From the NCBI GenBank assembly GCA_003480725.1, contig QUJQ01000002.1, positions 440,754-504,753 on the forward strand: 64,000 nucleotides of DNA, written 5' to 3'. The translations under genes were made by a program, and so were the position numbers. Of the stretch, positions 1 through 10,608 are shown one piece after another. Each line of letters opens with the position of its first letter. Positions within the stretch are counted from its first letter, which is position 1. The DNA comes from Clostridiaceae bacterium AM27-36LB (GTDB lineage: Bacteria; Bacillota; Clostridia; Lachnospirales; Lachnospiraceae). The notes under the pieces are model-generated. The model worked only from the letters and a program-made list of their open reading frames with translations. It was not told the DNA's origin and did no database searches.

Positions 1-495
1 CATATTCAGTTCTACACCTGGAACATTTACTCCTTTATGATTTGAAATAAATCCTCCATTTTTCACACGACAAACAATATCTGATTCATCAATACGCACT
101 ACTTCCATGCCGATCAGTCCATCGTCGATCAGAATAGAATCTCCCGGTTCCACGTCTTTGTACAATTCTTTATATGTGATCGTGACTTTCTTCTCGGTTC
201 CCAGCATCTCTTCAGTGGTCAGCGTGAACTCCTGGTCCGGCTTTAATTCCAGTTTTCCTCCTTCTACATCACCGATCCGGATCTCCGGTCCCTTTGTATC
301 AAGAAGTGCTGCCACCGGAAGATTCAGCTCTTTCCGAAGTTTCTTTATCATATCCAGTCTTGCTTTCTGCTCCTCGTGAGTTCCATGGGAGAAATTCATT
401 CTGGCTACATTCATGCCATTTTTCATCAGATTTCTTAATACTTCCTCTTTATCTGTAGATGGTCCTAATGTACATACAATTTTGGTTCTTCTCAT
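1..495 (-). CDS. pyk: Pyruvate kinase, N-terminal part (cut by window edge)
   Basis: Pyruvate kinase makes pyruvate and ATP from phosphoenolpyruvate and ADP, the last step of glycolysis, in the cytoplasm. The reading frame is open from the ATG at 495 to the window edge (165 codons, no stop). It starts MRRTKIVCTLGPSTD and continues with GMNVARMNFSHGTHEEQ and LLDTKGPEIRIG, the family's conserved N-terminal barrel motifs with substrate- and cation-binding residues. The start is supported by AGGAAAGG about seven bases upstream. The C-terminal part lies outside the window. A candidate promoter sits about 120 bases upstream, so pyk may be transcribed independently of guaB. Identification is secure. 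Confidence 0.96.
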   Translation of the reverse strand, partial: MRRTKIVCTLGPSTDKEEVLRNLMKNGMNVARMNFSHGTHEEQKARLDMIKKLRKELNLPVAALLDTKGPEIRIGDVEGGKLELKPDQEFTLTTEEMLGTEKKVTITYKELYKDVEPGDSILIDDGLIGMEVVRIDESDIVCRVKNGGFISNHKGVNVPGVELNM

Positions 496-616
496 TCTTT
501 ATATCCTTTCCTGCGTATAGTATTCTTTGGTTATGACAGACCTATTCATCAGGTTTTACTTTTTTTACAGTATCCACTTATCGCCAGACAGACAAAGGCT
601 GTCTGCCCATGTTTCT

Positions 617-645
617 AATTTACCATCTGTTCTTCCCTTTTGCAA
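617..645 (-). promoter_or_regulatory. Candidate promoter for pyk
   Basis: On the minus strand a TTGCAA -35 (640-645) and a TAAATT -10 (617-622) are separated by 17 bases in the guaB-pyk gap. The predicted leader of about 115 bases would begin with a hairpin (CAGACAG/CTGTCTG, 584-604). This is a sequence match only. Confidence 0.45.
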
Positions 646-710
646 CTAAAAAGGAAGTTAAGATCATGAAAAGAATTTATGAGCTGACAGCCTTTTGTCT
701 ATCAATCACT

Positions 711-2204
<1,494 letters not shown>

Positions 2205-2273
2205 TTATTATTTTCTCTTATATATAAACAACTATTTAGTAGAAAAAATAATGTTTAAATTGATATTGAATCT

Positions 2274-2302
2274 AGTCTATCAGAAGCATGCCTCTCTGTC
2301 AA
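2274..2302 (-). promoter_or_regulatory. Candidate promoter for guaB
   Basis: TTGACA (minus strand, 2297-2302) and TAGACT (2274-2279) are separated by 17 bases, between the groEL terminator and guaB. The predicted leader is about 100 bases and AT-rich, with no obvious structured element. Confidence 0.55.
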
Positions 2303-2312
2303 TGCCCTTTTC

Positions 2313-2349
2313 AAAAAAAGGACATTGTCTTTTGACAATGTCCTTTTTC
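2313..2349 (-). terminator. Intrinsic terminator after groL
   Basis: A perfect 15-bp stem (2315-2329 with 2334-2348) with a four-base loop is followed on the minus strand by a run of seven T. It lies 27 bases past the groL stop. The symmetric A and T flanks would also allow termination in the opposite direction, but no plus-strand gene is nearby. Confidence 0.92.
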
Positions 2350-2375
2350 TATTCACACAGATGCTGATGTATTCC

Positions 2376-4025
<1,650 letters not shown>

Positions 4026-4034
4026 TCAAATATT

Positions 4035-4319
4035 TTATTCAACAATTGCGAGAATGTCGCTCTGTTTTACGATGATGTATTCTTCGTCATCCAGCTTTAC
4101 TTCATTTCCTGCATACTTGGAATAGATTACCTGATCGCCTACCTTTACCTGCATGGTAACTTCTTTACCATCTACCATTCCACCAGGTCCGACTGCGATA
4201 ACCTCAGCATTTTCCGGTCTTTCCTGTGCTTTTGCTGCAAGAATGATTCCGGATTTGGTAGTTTCTTCTTTTGCACTCTGTTTTAATACGACTCTGTCGC
4301 CTAAAGGTACTAACTTCAT
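4035..4319 (-). CDS. groES: 10-kDa chaperonin GroES
   Basis: Heptameric co-chaperonin that caps GroEL and releases folded substrate. From the ATG at 4319 the protein is 94 residues ([14 protein letters not shown] to [10 protein letters not shown]), the family's usual size. It contains the mobile-loop region [20 protein letters not shown]. An in-frame extension of 15 codons upstream is disfavoured because AGGAGGAATTATC lies directly before the chosen ATG. It is the first gene of groES-groL, with a CIRCE element 34 bases upstream. Confidence 0.97.
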   Translation of the reverse strand: MKLVPLGDRVVLKQSAKEETTKSGIILAAKAQERPENAEVIAVGPGGMVDGKEVTMQVKVGDQVIYSKYAGNEVKLDDEEYIIVKQSDILAIVE

Positions 4320-4353
4320 GATAATTCCTCCTGATCGATGTTCTTTCAATTTA

Positions 4354-4380
4354 TTAGCACTCACTTTTATCGAGTGCTAA
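4354..4380 (-). promoter_or_regulatory. CIRCE operator (HrcA site) of groES-groL
   Basis: TTAGCACTC, nine bases, GAGTGCTAA: an exact match to the CIRCE consensus. It lies just downstream of a promoter and upstream of the groES ribosome binding site, the standard position for HrcA repression. Confidence 0.96.
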
Positions 4381-4389
4381 CCTTTAGTC

Positions 4390-4421
4390 ATTATATTAGT
4401 ATGCTTATCCGAAAATGTCAA
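4390..4421 (-). promoter_or_regulatory. Promoter of groES-groL
   Basis: A perfect -35 TTGACA (minus strand, 4416-4421) is followed after 17 bases by TAATAT (4393-4398). A TATAAT overlapping it (4390-4395) has a 20-base spacer. Transcription would start at or within the CIRCE element. Confidence 0.7.
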
Positions 4422-4446
4422 TGGGGAAATGAAACTTTCTAAAATT

Positions 4447-5241
4447 TTAATATTTTCTGGCAATCCCTTTTTTTTCCTCAATCTGACGGAGTTCATCAAA
4501 TACCGCATCGTTGATCACCTTGATGTTGGTTCCCTTCATTCCAGAAGAACGGGACTCGATCACACCTGCACTCTCAAATTTTCTCAGAGCATTGACGATC
4601 ACAGATCTGGTGATACCTGCCTTGTCTGCAATACGGCTTGCCACCAGTGTACACTCCGTTCCCTTCATCTCACCAAAGATCAGAAGAATTGCTTCCAGCT
4701 CAGTCACAGACAGAGTACCGATCGCAGACTGTACGATCTGACGTTTACGGATCTCTTCTGCATTCTCCTCATGAACGGATCTCATCATCTCCAGTCCGAC
4801 TACAGTAGTTCCATACTCACTTAAGATAATATCATCAATTTCATAATCTTTTTCATATTTATAGAGGAACAAAGTTCCCAGTCTCTCACCGGCAATATCA
4901 ATAGGTGCTACCAATGCCTGATATTTTCTGATATTTTCAAATTCAAATCCAAGAGTCTGAAGATTTACATTCTCCTTGGTGGAAAGGATACCCAGCAGAC
5001 GCTCATTGAGCAGCGGATCGATCAGCCCACCCACACGGTCAACGATCAGTTCATGGATCTCATCCACACCATGATACTGGCTGATGCCCAGAACTTTTCC
5101 TTTTTTACTGATCACAAGCACATTAGATTCCAGAATATCTGACAGCACACTGCAGATATCATTAAATACTACTTTGCTGGAATTATTATTATGCAGAAGT
5201 TTATTAATTTTTCTTGTTTTGTCTAATAATTGTACGCTCAT
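4447..5241 (-). CDS. codY: GTP- and branched-chain-amino-acid-sensing global repressor CodY
   Basis: CodY is the low-GC Gram-positive nutrient regulator; it binds DNA when isoleucine/leucine/valine and GTP are plentiful. From MSVQLLDKTRKINKLL the protein is 264 residues, close to the family's 259-265. An N-terminal GAF ligand-binding domain is followed by a C-terminal winged helix-turn-helix (ASRIADKAGITRSVIVNALR, then SAGVIESRSSGMKGT). A 29-codon upstream extension in frame is not family-like and is rejected; GGGAGAGAGAAGAAAG precedes the chosen ATG. It lies 112 bases after topA, with its own promoter and tandem CodY-like boxes suggesting autoregulation. ilvE in this window is a plausible target pathway, but no box was found at it. 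Confidence 0.96.
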   Translation of the reverse strand: MSVQLLDKTRKINKLLHNNNSSKVVFNDICSVLSDILESNVLVISKKGKVLGISQYHGVDEIHELIVDRVGGLIDPLLNERLLGILSTKENVNLQTLGFEFENIRKYQALVAPIDIAGERLGTLFLYKYEKDYEIDDIILSEYGTTVVGLEMMRSVHEENAEEIRKRQIVQSAIGTLSVTELEAILLIFGEMKGTECTLVASRIADKAGITRSVIVNALRKFESAGVIESRSSGMKGTNIKVINDAVFDELRQIEEKKGIARKY

Positions 5242-5264
5242 CTTTCTTCTCTCTCCCATAACGT

Positions 5265-5297
5265 AAAAAAGTGCAGTCACTCCCGCAACCGCACTTT
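5265..5297 (-). terminator. Terminator-like hairpin between topA and codY
   Basis: AAAGTGCGGT pairs with ACTGCACTTT (5268-5277 with 5288-5297, one G.T pair) and is followed by six T on the minus strand. It lies just after the predicted codY -10 and before the codY start. It could stop topA readthrough or, with its first bases missing, form in the codY leader. Confidence 0.6.
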
Positions 5298-5299
5298 CG

Positions 5300-5328
5300 A
5301 TACTAGCACATATTTTCTGAAATTTCAA
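5300..5328 (-). promoter_or_regulatory. Candidate promoter of codY
   Basis: TTGAAA (minus strand, 5323-5328) and TAGTAT (5300-5305) are 17 bases apart. The -35 lies inside the first CodY-like box, which fits autorepression. Confidence 0.5.
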
Positions 5329-5353
5329 TAAAATTCTGAAATTTCTGACATTT
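5311..5353. promoter_or_regulatory. Tandem CodY-box-like sites upstream of codY
   Basis: Three matches to AATTTTCWGAAAATT: 5311-5325 (13 of 15), 5330-5344 (12 of 15) and 5339-5353 (12 of 15). The last two overlap by six bases, an arrangement known for CodY sites. They cover the -35 of the predicted codY promoter, so codY is probably autoregulated. Binding is inferred. Confidence 0.6.
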
Positions 5354-7366
5354 TTAATCTTTCACAGCTTCACCTGCTGTTTCCGTCTGTTCCTTCGGTG
5401 CCTCCGGCCGTTTCCATGACACAAAATCGCAGTCCGGATAGCCTTCACAGCTATAGAATTTCCGTCCCTTGGAAGATCTGCGAAGAACGATCTCTTTTCC
5501 GCATTTCGGACATTTCACACCGATCTTCTCCAGATAAGGCTTGGTGTTGCGGCATTCCGGGAATCCCGGGCAGGCAAGGAATTTACCATGAGGACCATAT
5601 TTCACTACCATGTTGCGTCCGCAAAGTTCGCAGACCTCATCAGACACCTCATCTTCGATCTTCACTTTCTGAAGATCTTCTTCTGCCTTTTCCACTGCTT
5701 CTTCCAGATCTGGATAGAAATTGCTGACAACTGTCTTCCAGTTGACTACACCCTCTTCCACTTTATCAAGCAAGGACTCCACATTGGCTGTGAAATCAGA
5801 CTCCACAATACTTGGGAATGCCTGTTTCATAATATGATTTACCACTTCCCCAAGCTCAGTCAGATACAGATTTCTTCCTTCTTTTGCCACATAACGACGG
5901 GCAATAATCGTACTGATGGTCGGTGCATAAGTACTGGGGCGTCCAATGCCAAGTTCTTCCAGCGTCTTAACCAATGCAGCCTCTGTATAATGGGCAGGCG
6001 GCTGTGTGAAATGCTGTTTGTCCTCAAATTCCAGAAGCTGAAGCTCTGAATCTGGTCCCAGTTCTTTCAGAAGAGACGGGTTATCACTCTTCTCTTCATC
6101 CTGCACATAAACAGACATAAATCCATCAAATGCAACGACAGACGCAGATACAGTAAAACGATAACCTGCTCCATCGATCTTCACACTGGTAGTATGGTAC
6201 TTTGCATCTGCCATACAGCTTGCAGCAAACCGCTTCCAGATCAGCTGGTAGAGACGAAACTGATCTCTGGACAGAGATTCTTTCACTTTCACCGGCAGTC
6301 TGCGGATGTCTGTAGGGCGGATCGCCTCATGCGCATCCTGGATCTTACGGTCCGGCGCTTTCTTAGTCTCACCATGACGCAGATAATTCTCGCCATAAGT
6401 CTCACCAATATAGGAAACTGCCTGTGCAGCAGCTTCATCAGATACACGGGTGGAATCCGTACGCAGATACGTGATCACACCAACCGTTCCCTGTCCCTCA
6501 ATATCGATTCCTTCGTAAAGCTGCTGAGCCAGCCGCATGGTCTTTGATGTAGAAAAATTCAGCACCTTGGAAGCTTCCTGCTGCAGAGTACTGGTAGTAA
6601 ACGGAAGCGGTGCTTTCTTAGTACGTTCTCCTTTTTTCACATCTGTCACAGAAAATGCTGCATCCTTCAGAGCAGCCAGCACCTGATCCATCTCTTCTCT
6701 GGAGTGAATCTCCATCTTTTCTTTGGTAGTTCCATAAAATTTTGCCGTCACCGGCTTCTTCTCACCAGTCACCTTAAACTGTGCGTCCAGGCTCCAATAC
6801 TCTTCCGGTACAAATGCATTGATCTCTTCTTCCCGGTCTGCAATGATCCGGAGCGCTGCAGACTGTACACGACCTGCACTTAAGCCTCTCTTAACCTTTG
6901 CCCACAGAAGCGGACTGATCCGATAACCCACCATACGATCCACCATCCGGCGCGCCTGCTGCGCATCCACCAGATCCATATCAATCTGACGGGCATGCTT
7001 TAAAGATTCCTTCACAGCTGTCTTTGTGATCTCATTGAAGGTGATCCTGTACATTTTTTTATCTTCCAGTCCCAGTGCTTTTGAAAGATGCCAGGAAATA
7101 GCTTCTCCCTCGCGGTCAGGGTCAGTTGCCAGATATACTTTATCTGCCTTCTTGGCTTCCTTGCGAAGCTTTGCCAGGATCTCTCCTTTTCCACGAATGG
7201 TTATATACTTGGGTTCATAATCATGATCTACATCGATTCCAAACTGACTTTTAGGGAAATCCCTCACATGTCCGTTGGACGCCATGACTTCATAATTGGC
7301 TCCCAGAAACTTTTTAATTGTCTTCACCTTTGCCGGTGACTCCACGATTACTAAATACTTCGCCAT
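5354..7366 (-). CDS. topA: DNA topoisomerase I (type IA)
   Basis: Relaxes negatively supercoiled DNA by single-strand passage. The 670 residues begin with the TOPRIM domain (MAKYLVIVESPAKVKTIKKF, and DPDREGEAI near residue 83). The catalytic tyrosine is at about residue 300 in GVITYLRTDST. The C-terminus carries two four-cysteine topoisomerase zinc fingers (CELCGRN...CPGFPEC and CPKCGKE...CEGYPDC). The ATG at 7366 lies inside the end of dprA, a 53-base overlap in a different frame, with GAGGATC as the ribosome binding site. The comM-dprA-topA order points to one transcript. Confidence 0.97.
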   Translation of the reverse strand: MAKYLVIVESPAKVKTIKKFLGANYEVMASNGHVRDFPKSQFGIDVDHDYEPKYITIRGKGEILAKLRKEAKKADKVYLATDPDREGEAISWHLSKALGLEDKKMYRITFNEITKTAVKESLKHARQIDMDLVDAQQARRMVDRMVGYRISPLLWAKVKRGLSAGRVQSAALRIIADREEEINAFVPEEYWSLDAQFKVTGEKKPVTAKFYGTTKEKMEIHSREEMDQVLAALKDAAFSVTDVKKGERTKKAPLPFTTSTLQQEASKVLNFSTSKTMRLAQQLYEGIDIEGQGTVGVITYLRTDSTRVSDEAAAQAVSYIGETYGENYLRHGETKKAPDRKIQDAHEAIRPTDIRRLPVKVKESLSRDQFRLYQLIWKRFAASCMADAKYHTTSVKIDGAGYRFTVSASVVAFDGFMSVYVQDEEKSDNPSLLKELGPDSELQLLEFEDKQHFTQPPAHYTEAALVKTLEELGIGRPSTYAPTISTIIARRYVAKEGRNLYLTELGEVVNHIMKQAFPSIVESDFTANVESLLDKVEEGVVNWKTVVSNFYPDLEEAVEKAEEDLQKVKIEDEVSDEVCELCGRNMVVKYGPHGKFLACPGFPECRNTKPYLEKIGVKCPKCGKEIVLRRSSKGRKFYSCEGYPDCDFVSWKRPEAPKEQTETAGEAVKD

Positions 7367-8273
7367 CGATGATCCTCGAATCCGTCCTTACATATTCATT
7401 CTTGCGGATCTCCCTGATATGTCCTCCAAGCTGCAAAAGCACCAGTGTCTGAAGTACCTTTGTTGTGGGAAATCCTGTCTTTTTCACCAGTTCATCCAAT
7501 GATACCGGTTGTAAACGTATCCAACTATACACGATATTTTCATCCTTTGCAAGTAAAACTTTCCCGTTCTTGCTATTTTTACACCTTCCATTTTTTGTCA
7601 TATGCAGTGCTTCCAGCAATGTCTCCGGACTGTCTGCTAATCCCGCTCCCTGCTTTAAAAGGTTTAAACATCCCCGGCTCAGTTCATCCGTGATCCGCCC
7701 GGGAACCACATAGACATCCTTTCCCTGTTCCAACGCCTGGTCGGCTGTAATCAAAGATCCGCTTTTTTCTCTGGCTTCCACCACCAGAACCAGATCTGCA
7801 AGGCCGCTGATGATCCGATTTCTTGCCGGAAAAAATCCTGCCAGAGGGGGACGCCCGGGTTCCTGTTCTGAAATAATTCCACCTCGCTTTTCCTGAAGGA
7901 TCCACTCATACAACTTACGATTTCCTGCAGGATAACACACATCCACACCACATCCCATCACTGCATAGGTCTCACCTCCACCTTCCAATGCTCCGGTGTG
8001 GGCTGCTGTATCAATTCCCCACGCAAGACCGCTGATGATCTGTATTCCATTGGCGGCCAGTTCTGCCGAAAACTGTCTGGCAATATTATCCCCGTAGGAT
8101 GTAGATCTTCTGGCTCCCACCACCGCTACCGACGGACGTGATGGATCCGGAAGCCCTCCAAGTACATACAGTGTCTTCGGCATTCCTTTATAGGGTCTTA
8201 ACTTTTCAGGGTACTCTATGTCTTCTTGTTGAATCCATTGTATGCTGTTTCTTCTATTATATATGTCTCTCAT
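7314..8273 (-). CDS. dprA: DNA processing protein DprA (Smf)
   Basis: DprA protects incoming single-stranded DNA and loads RecA during transformation. The 319-residue protein has the Rossmann-like DNA-binding domain with VAVVGARRSTSYGD, GLAWGIDTAAHTGAL and FPARNRIISGLAD, followed by a C-terminal winged-helix-like segment (LDELVKKTGFPTTKVLQ). It starts by an ATGA overlap with the upstream comM stop and its end overlaps topA by 53 bases. Two competence-type genes side by side fit a family gene order; whether this organism is transformable is unknown. Confidence 0.95.
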   Translation of the reverse strand: MRDIYNRRNSIQWIQQEDIEYPEKLRPYKGMPKTLYVLGGLPDPSRPSVAVVGARRSTSYGDNIARQFSAELAANGIQIISGLAWGIDTAAHTGALEGGGETYAVMGCGVDVCYPAGNRKLYEWILQEKRGGIISEQEPGRPPLAGFFPARNRIISGLADLVLVVEAREKSGSLITADQALEQGKDVYVVPGRITDELSRGCLNLLKQGAGLADSPETLLEALHMTKNGRCKNSKNGKVLLAKDENIVYSWIRLQPVSLDELVKKTGFPTTKVLQTLVLLQLGGHIREIRKNEYVRTDSRIIDGEVFSNRGVTGKGEDN

Positions 8274-9811
8274 CCAAAAGGTTCCTCCCAGATATTATGA
8301 TCCATGGTTCGATACCCGACAGCCTCAAGAAGATGAGGTGTTCGGATCTCCTTGCTTCCTTCCAGATCCGCAATCGTTCTGGCCACCCGGATGATTCTGT
8401 AATATCCTCTGGCACTGAGTCTCAGAGATTCAAATGCCTGCTCCATAATGCCGGTTTCTTCCGTTCCCAGAGGACATAGATTCTGGATTACACGGGTCGT
8501 CAACTGAGAATTAAACTGAATCCCCACCTTCTGGTATCGTTCCTGCTGACGTCGGTGTGCCGCCAGCACCCGACTTCGAATCGCCTCTGAACTTTCATTT
8601 TCTCTTTTTCCAGTCAGTTCTCCATATTCTACCGGTGAGATTTCTGTGCAGATATCGATTCGATCCAGAAGCGGGCCAGAGATCCGCTTCAGATAGCGGC
8701 TGATATCTCCCGGCAGGCAATTGCAGCGGGTGCGATCCGGATAAAAGCCACATTTACAAGGATTCATTGCAGCCACCAATTGAAAATGCGCCGGAAAAGT
8801 ATATTTCCCATCTGCCCGGCTGATGGTGATTACACCATCTTCCATAGGCTGCCGAAGTGTCTCCAGCACATTTCGATGAAATTCTGGCAGTTCATCTAAA
8901 AACAACACACCTCTGGTTGCAAGGCTTAGTTCTCCCGGCAGAATATGCCGTCCGCCTCCTGCCAAAGCAGATACTGAGACTGTATGATGAGGGGCACGAA
9001 AGGGTCTGACTCCCACCAGCCCCTGTTCTCCGGTCATCAGACCACAGGCACTGTACACTCTGGACACCTCCAGACTTTCCTCCAGCGAAAGACTGGGCAA
9101 AATCGTAGGTATCCTCCTTGCGATCATGGTCTTGCCTGCCCCCGGACTCCCCACCATCAGAAAATTGTGCATCCCTGCAGCAGCGATCTCTGCTGCCCGC
9201 CGCACCGCTTCTTGACCATTTATCTCCCGGAAATCTTCCGAAAATTGCTTGTTTTGTGTGATTGGTATCCGGGGTTTTGATAAATTGACTGCAGGCGCTT
9301 TATTTTTCAGCAGACAATCAATCAGTTCTTCCACCGAATGAATGCCCCAGACCTCCATTCCAGCCACGGCCTGTCCTTCTCCTATGTTGTCCGCAGGAAT
9401 CAGACACCTTCTTACACCTCGCTCTGATGCCAGCAAAACCGTCTGCAGAATCCCCGGAACCGGACGGACCGCTCCGTTCAGCCCCACTTCGCCTACGATC
9501 ATGCTATCCTCAGAACACTCCTGCGGCAGAACTCCCAGTGCAGTCAGCAATGCAGCTGCCACAGGAAGATCAAACCTGGTCCCTTCTTTTCTCAGATTGG
9601 CAGGCGACAGGTTAACTGTCACTCTACGCGGCGGAAAGCTGATGCCTGTATTCCGAAGAGCTGTTCGGACCCGGTCTGCTGCTTCTCTCACTTCTGGTGA
9701 CAAGTCACCCACCATGCAAAACTGAGGCAGTCCATCACAGATATCTGCTTCCACCTGCACTGGATATGCCTCGATTCCCAGCACTGCTGCTGATAATATG
9801 GTACTGAACAT
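8270..9811 (-). CDS. comM: YifB/ComM family AAA+ ATPase (Mg-chelatase-like)
   Basis: Members of this family act as AAA+ helicases; ComM promotes branch migration during natural transformation. The 513 residues comprise an N-terminal Lon-protease-like fold (MFSTILSAAVLGIEAYPVQVE), a Walker A at 221-228 (GSPGAGKT), a Walker B region (GVLFLDELPEF) and a C-terminal Mg-chelatase-type domain, with a cysteine-rich insert (CKCGFYPDRTRCNC). AGAAAGGAAAAT precedes the ATG. It heads the comM-dprA-topA cluster, each gene overlapping the next. Confidence 0.94.
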   Translation of the reverse strand: MFSTILSAAVLGIEAYPVQVEADICDGLPQFCMVGDLSPEVREAADRVRTALRNTGISFPPRRVTVNLSPANLRKEGTRFDLPVAAALLTALGVLPQECSEDSMIVGEVGLNGAVRPVPGILQTVLLASERGVRRCLIPADNIGEGQAVAGMEVWGIHSVEELIDCLLKNKAPAVNLSKPRIPITQNKQFSEDFREINGQEAVRRAAEIAAAGMHNFLMVGSPGAGKTMIARRIPTILPSLSLEESLEVSRVYSACGLMTGEQGLVGVRPFRAPHHTVSVSALAGGGRHILPGELSLATRGVLFLDELPEFHRNVLETLRQPMEDGVITISRADGKYTFPAHFQLVAAMNPCKCGFYPDRTRCNCLPGDISRYLKRISGPLLDRIDICTEISPVEYGELTGKRENESSEAIRSRVLAAHRRQQERYQKVGIQFNSQLTTRVIQNLCPLGTEETGIMEQAFESLRLSARGYYRIIRVARTIADLEGSKEIRTPHLLEAVGYRTMDHNIWEEPFG

Positions 9812-9876
9812 ATTTTCCTTTCTGGATCTTGTATTTGGAACTGGCTGCGATATGCATTCAGATTTTAGACCATTTC

Positions 9877-9905
9877 AGTATAACATAATTTTTTTCAGAG
9901 CTCAA
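9877..9905 (-). promoter_or_regulatory. Candidate promoter of comM-dprA-topA
   Basis: TTGAGC (minus strand, 9900-9905) and TATACT (9877-9882) are 17 bases apart. The -35 overlaps the stop of the upstream sigma factor gene. Confidence 0.45.
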
Positions 9906-10525
9906 TCCTGAAAATGCTCCCGCAGGCGCTGCAGAGCATTTTTCTCAATTCTGCTGATATAAGATCTGGAGATTCCCAATTCTTCTGCAATCTCCCGCTG
10001 GGTATATTCCTTTCCCTGGTAGAGACCATAACGCATGATCAGCACCTGTCTTTCCCGGGGAGTGAGCACACGATCCAATAAGGTATAGATCTTCCTGGTA
10101 TCATCTTTCAGTTCGATCACATCCAACGCTTCCGGATCCTGGCTCTCCATAATATCCAGCAGTCGGATCTCATTTCCTTCCTTATCTGTACCGATGGGCT
10201 CATAATAGGAGGATTCTCTGGATATTTTCTTTCGGACCCGGAGATACATAAGGATCTCATTTTCCACACAACGGGCTGCATAGGTTGCCAGCTTACTGGC
10301 TTTTTCCTGATCAAAGGTATCTACTGCCTTAATAAGCCCAACAGCTCCGATGGAGACCAGTTCCTCCATATCTGCTTCCATCATCTGATACTTTTTTGCA
10401 ATGTGTGCCACCAGACGCAGATTGTACTCGATGAGCACCTGTCGTGCCTTTTTATCTCCATTCTGAAGCCGTTTAAGATACTGCTTCTCTTCTTCCGCCG
10501 TAAGTGGTTTCGGAAAAGTTTTCAA
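9902..10525 (-). CDS. sigK: Sporulation sigma factor, sigma-K type
   Basis: A sigma-70 family factor resembling mother-cell sigma-K: it begins KTFPKPLTAEEEKQYL, then has region 2 (RLVAHIAKKYQ, ELVSIGAVGLIKAVDTFD) and region 4 (LTPRERQVLIMRYGL, REIAEELGISRSYISRIE). The frame is open back to a GTG at 10591, but that has no ribosome binding site. A TTG at 10525 follows GAGGTG by seven to eight bases and would give 207 residues starting exactly at the conserved block, so it is preferred. Either way there is no full-length membrane pro-sequence as in Bacillus pro-sigma-K. The function in late sporulation is family inference. Confidence 0.85.
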   Translation of the reverse strand: MKTFPKPLTAEEEKQYLKRLQNGDKKARQVLIEYNLRLVAHIAKKYQMMEADMEELVSIGAVGLIKAVDTFDQEKASKLATYAARCVENEILMYLRVRKKISRESSYYEPIGTDKEGNEIRLLDIMESQDPEALDVIELKDDTRKIYTLLDRVLTPRERQVLIMRYGLYQGKEYTQREIAEELGISRSYISRIEKNALQRLREHFQD

Positions 10526-10608
10526 AAAAAGACACCTCAGTGCGGATTTAATACATCTTATGTAAAAATCCACACGAAAGTGCCTTTCCACTTTTTCTTA
10601 ATTTGTCT

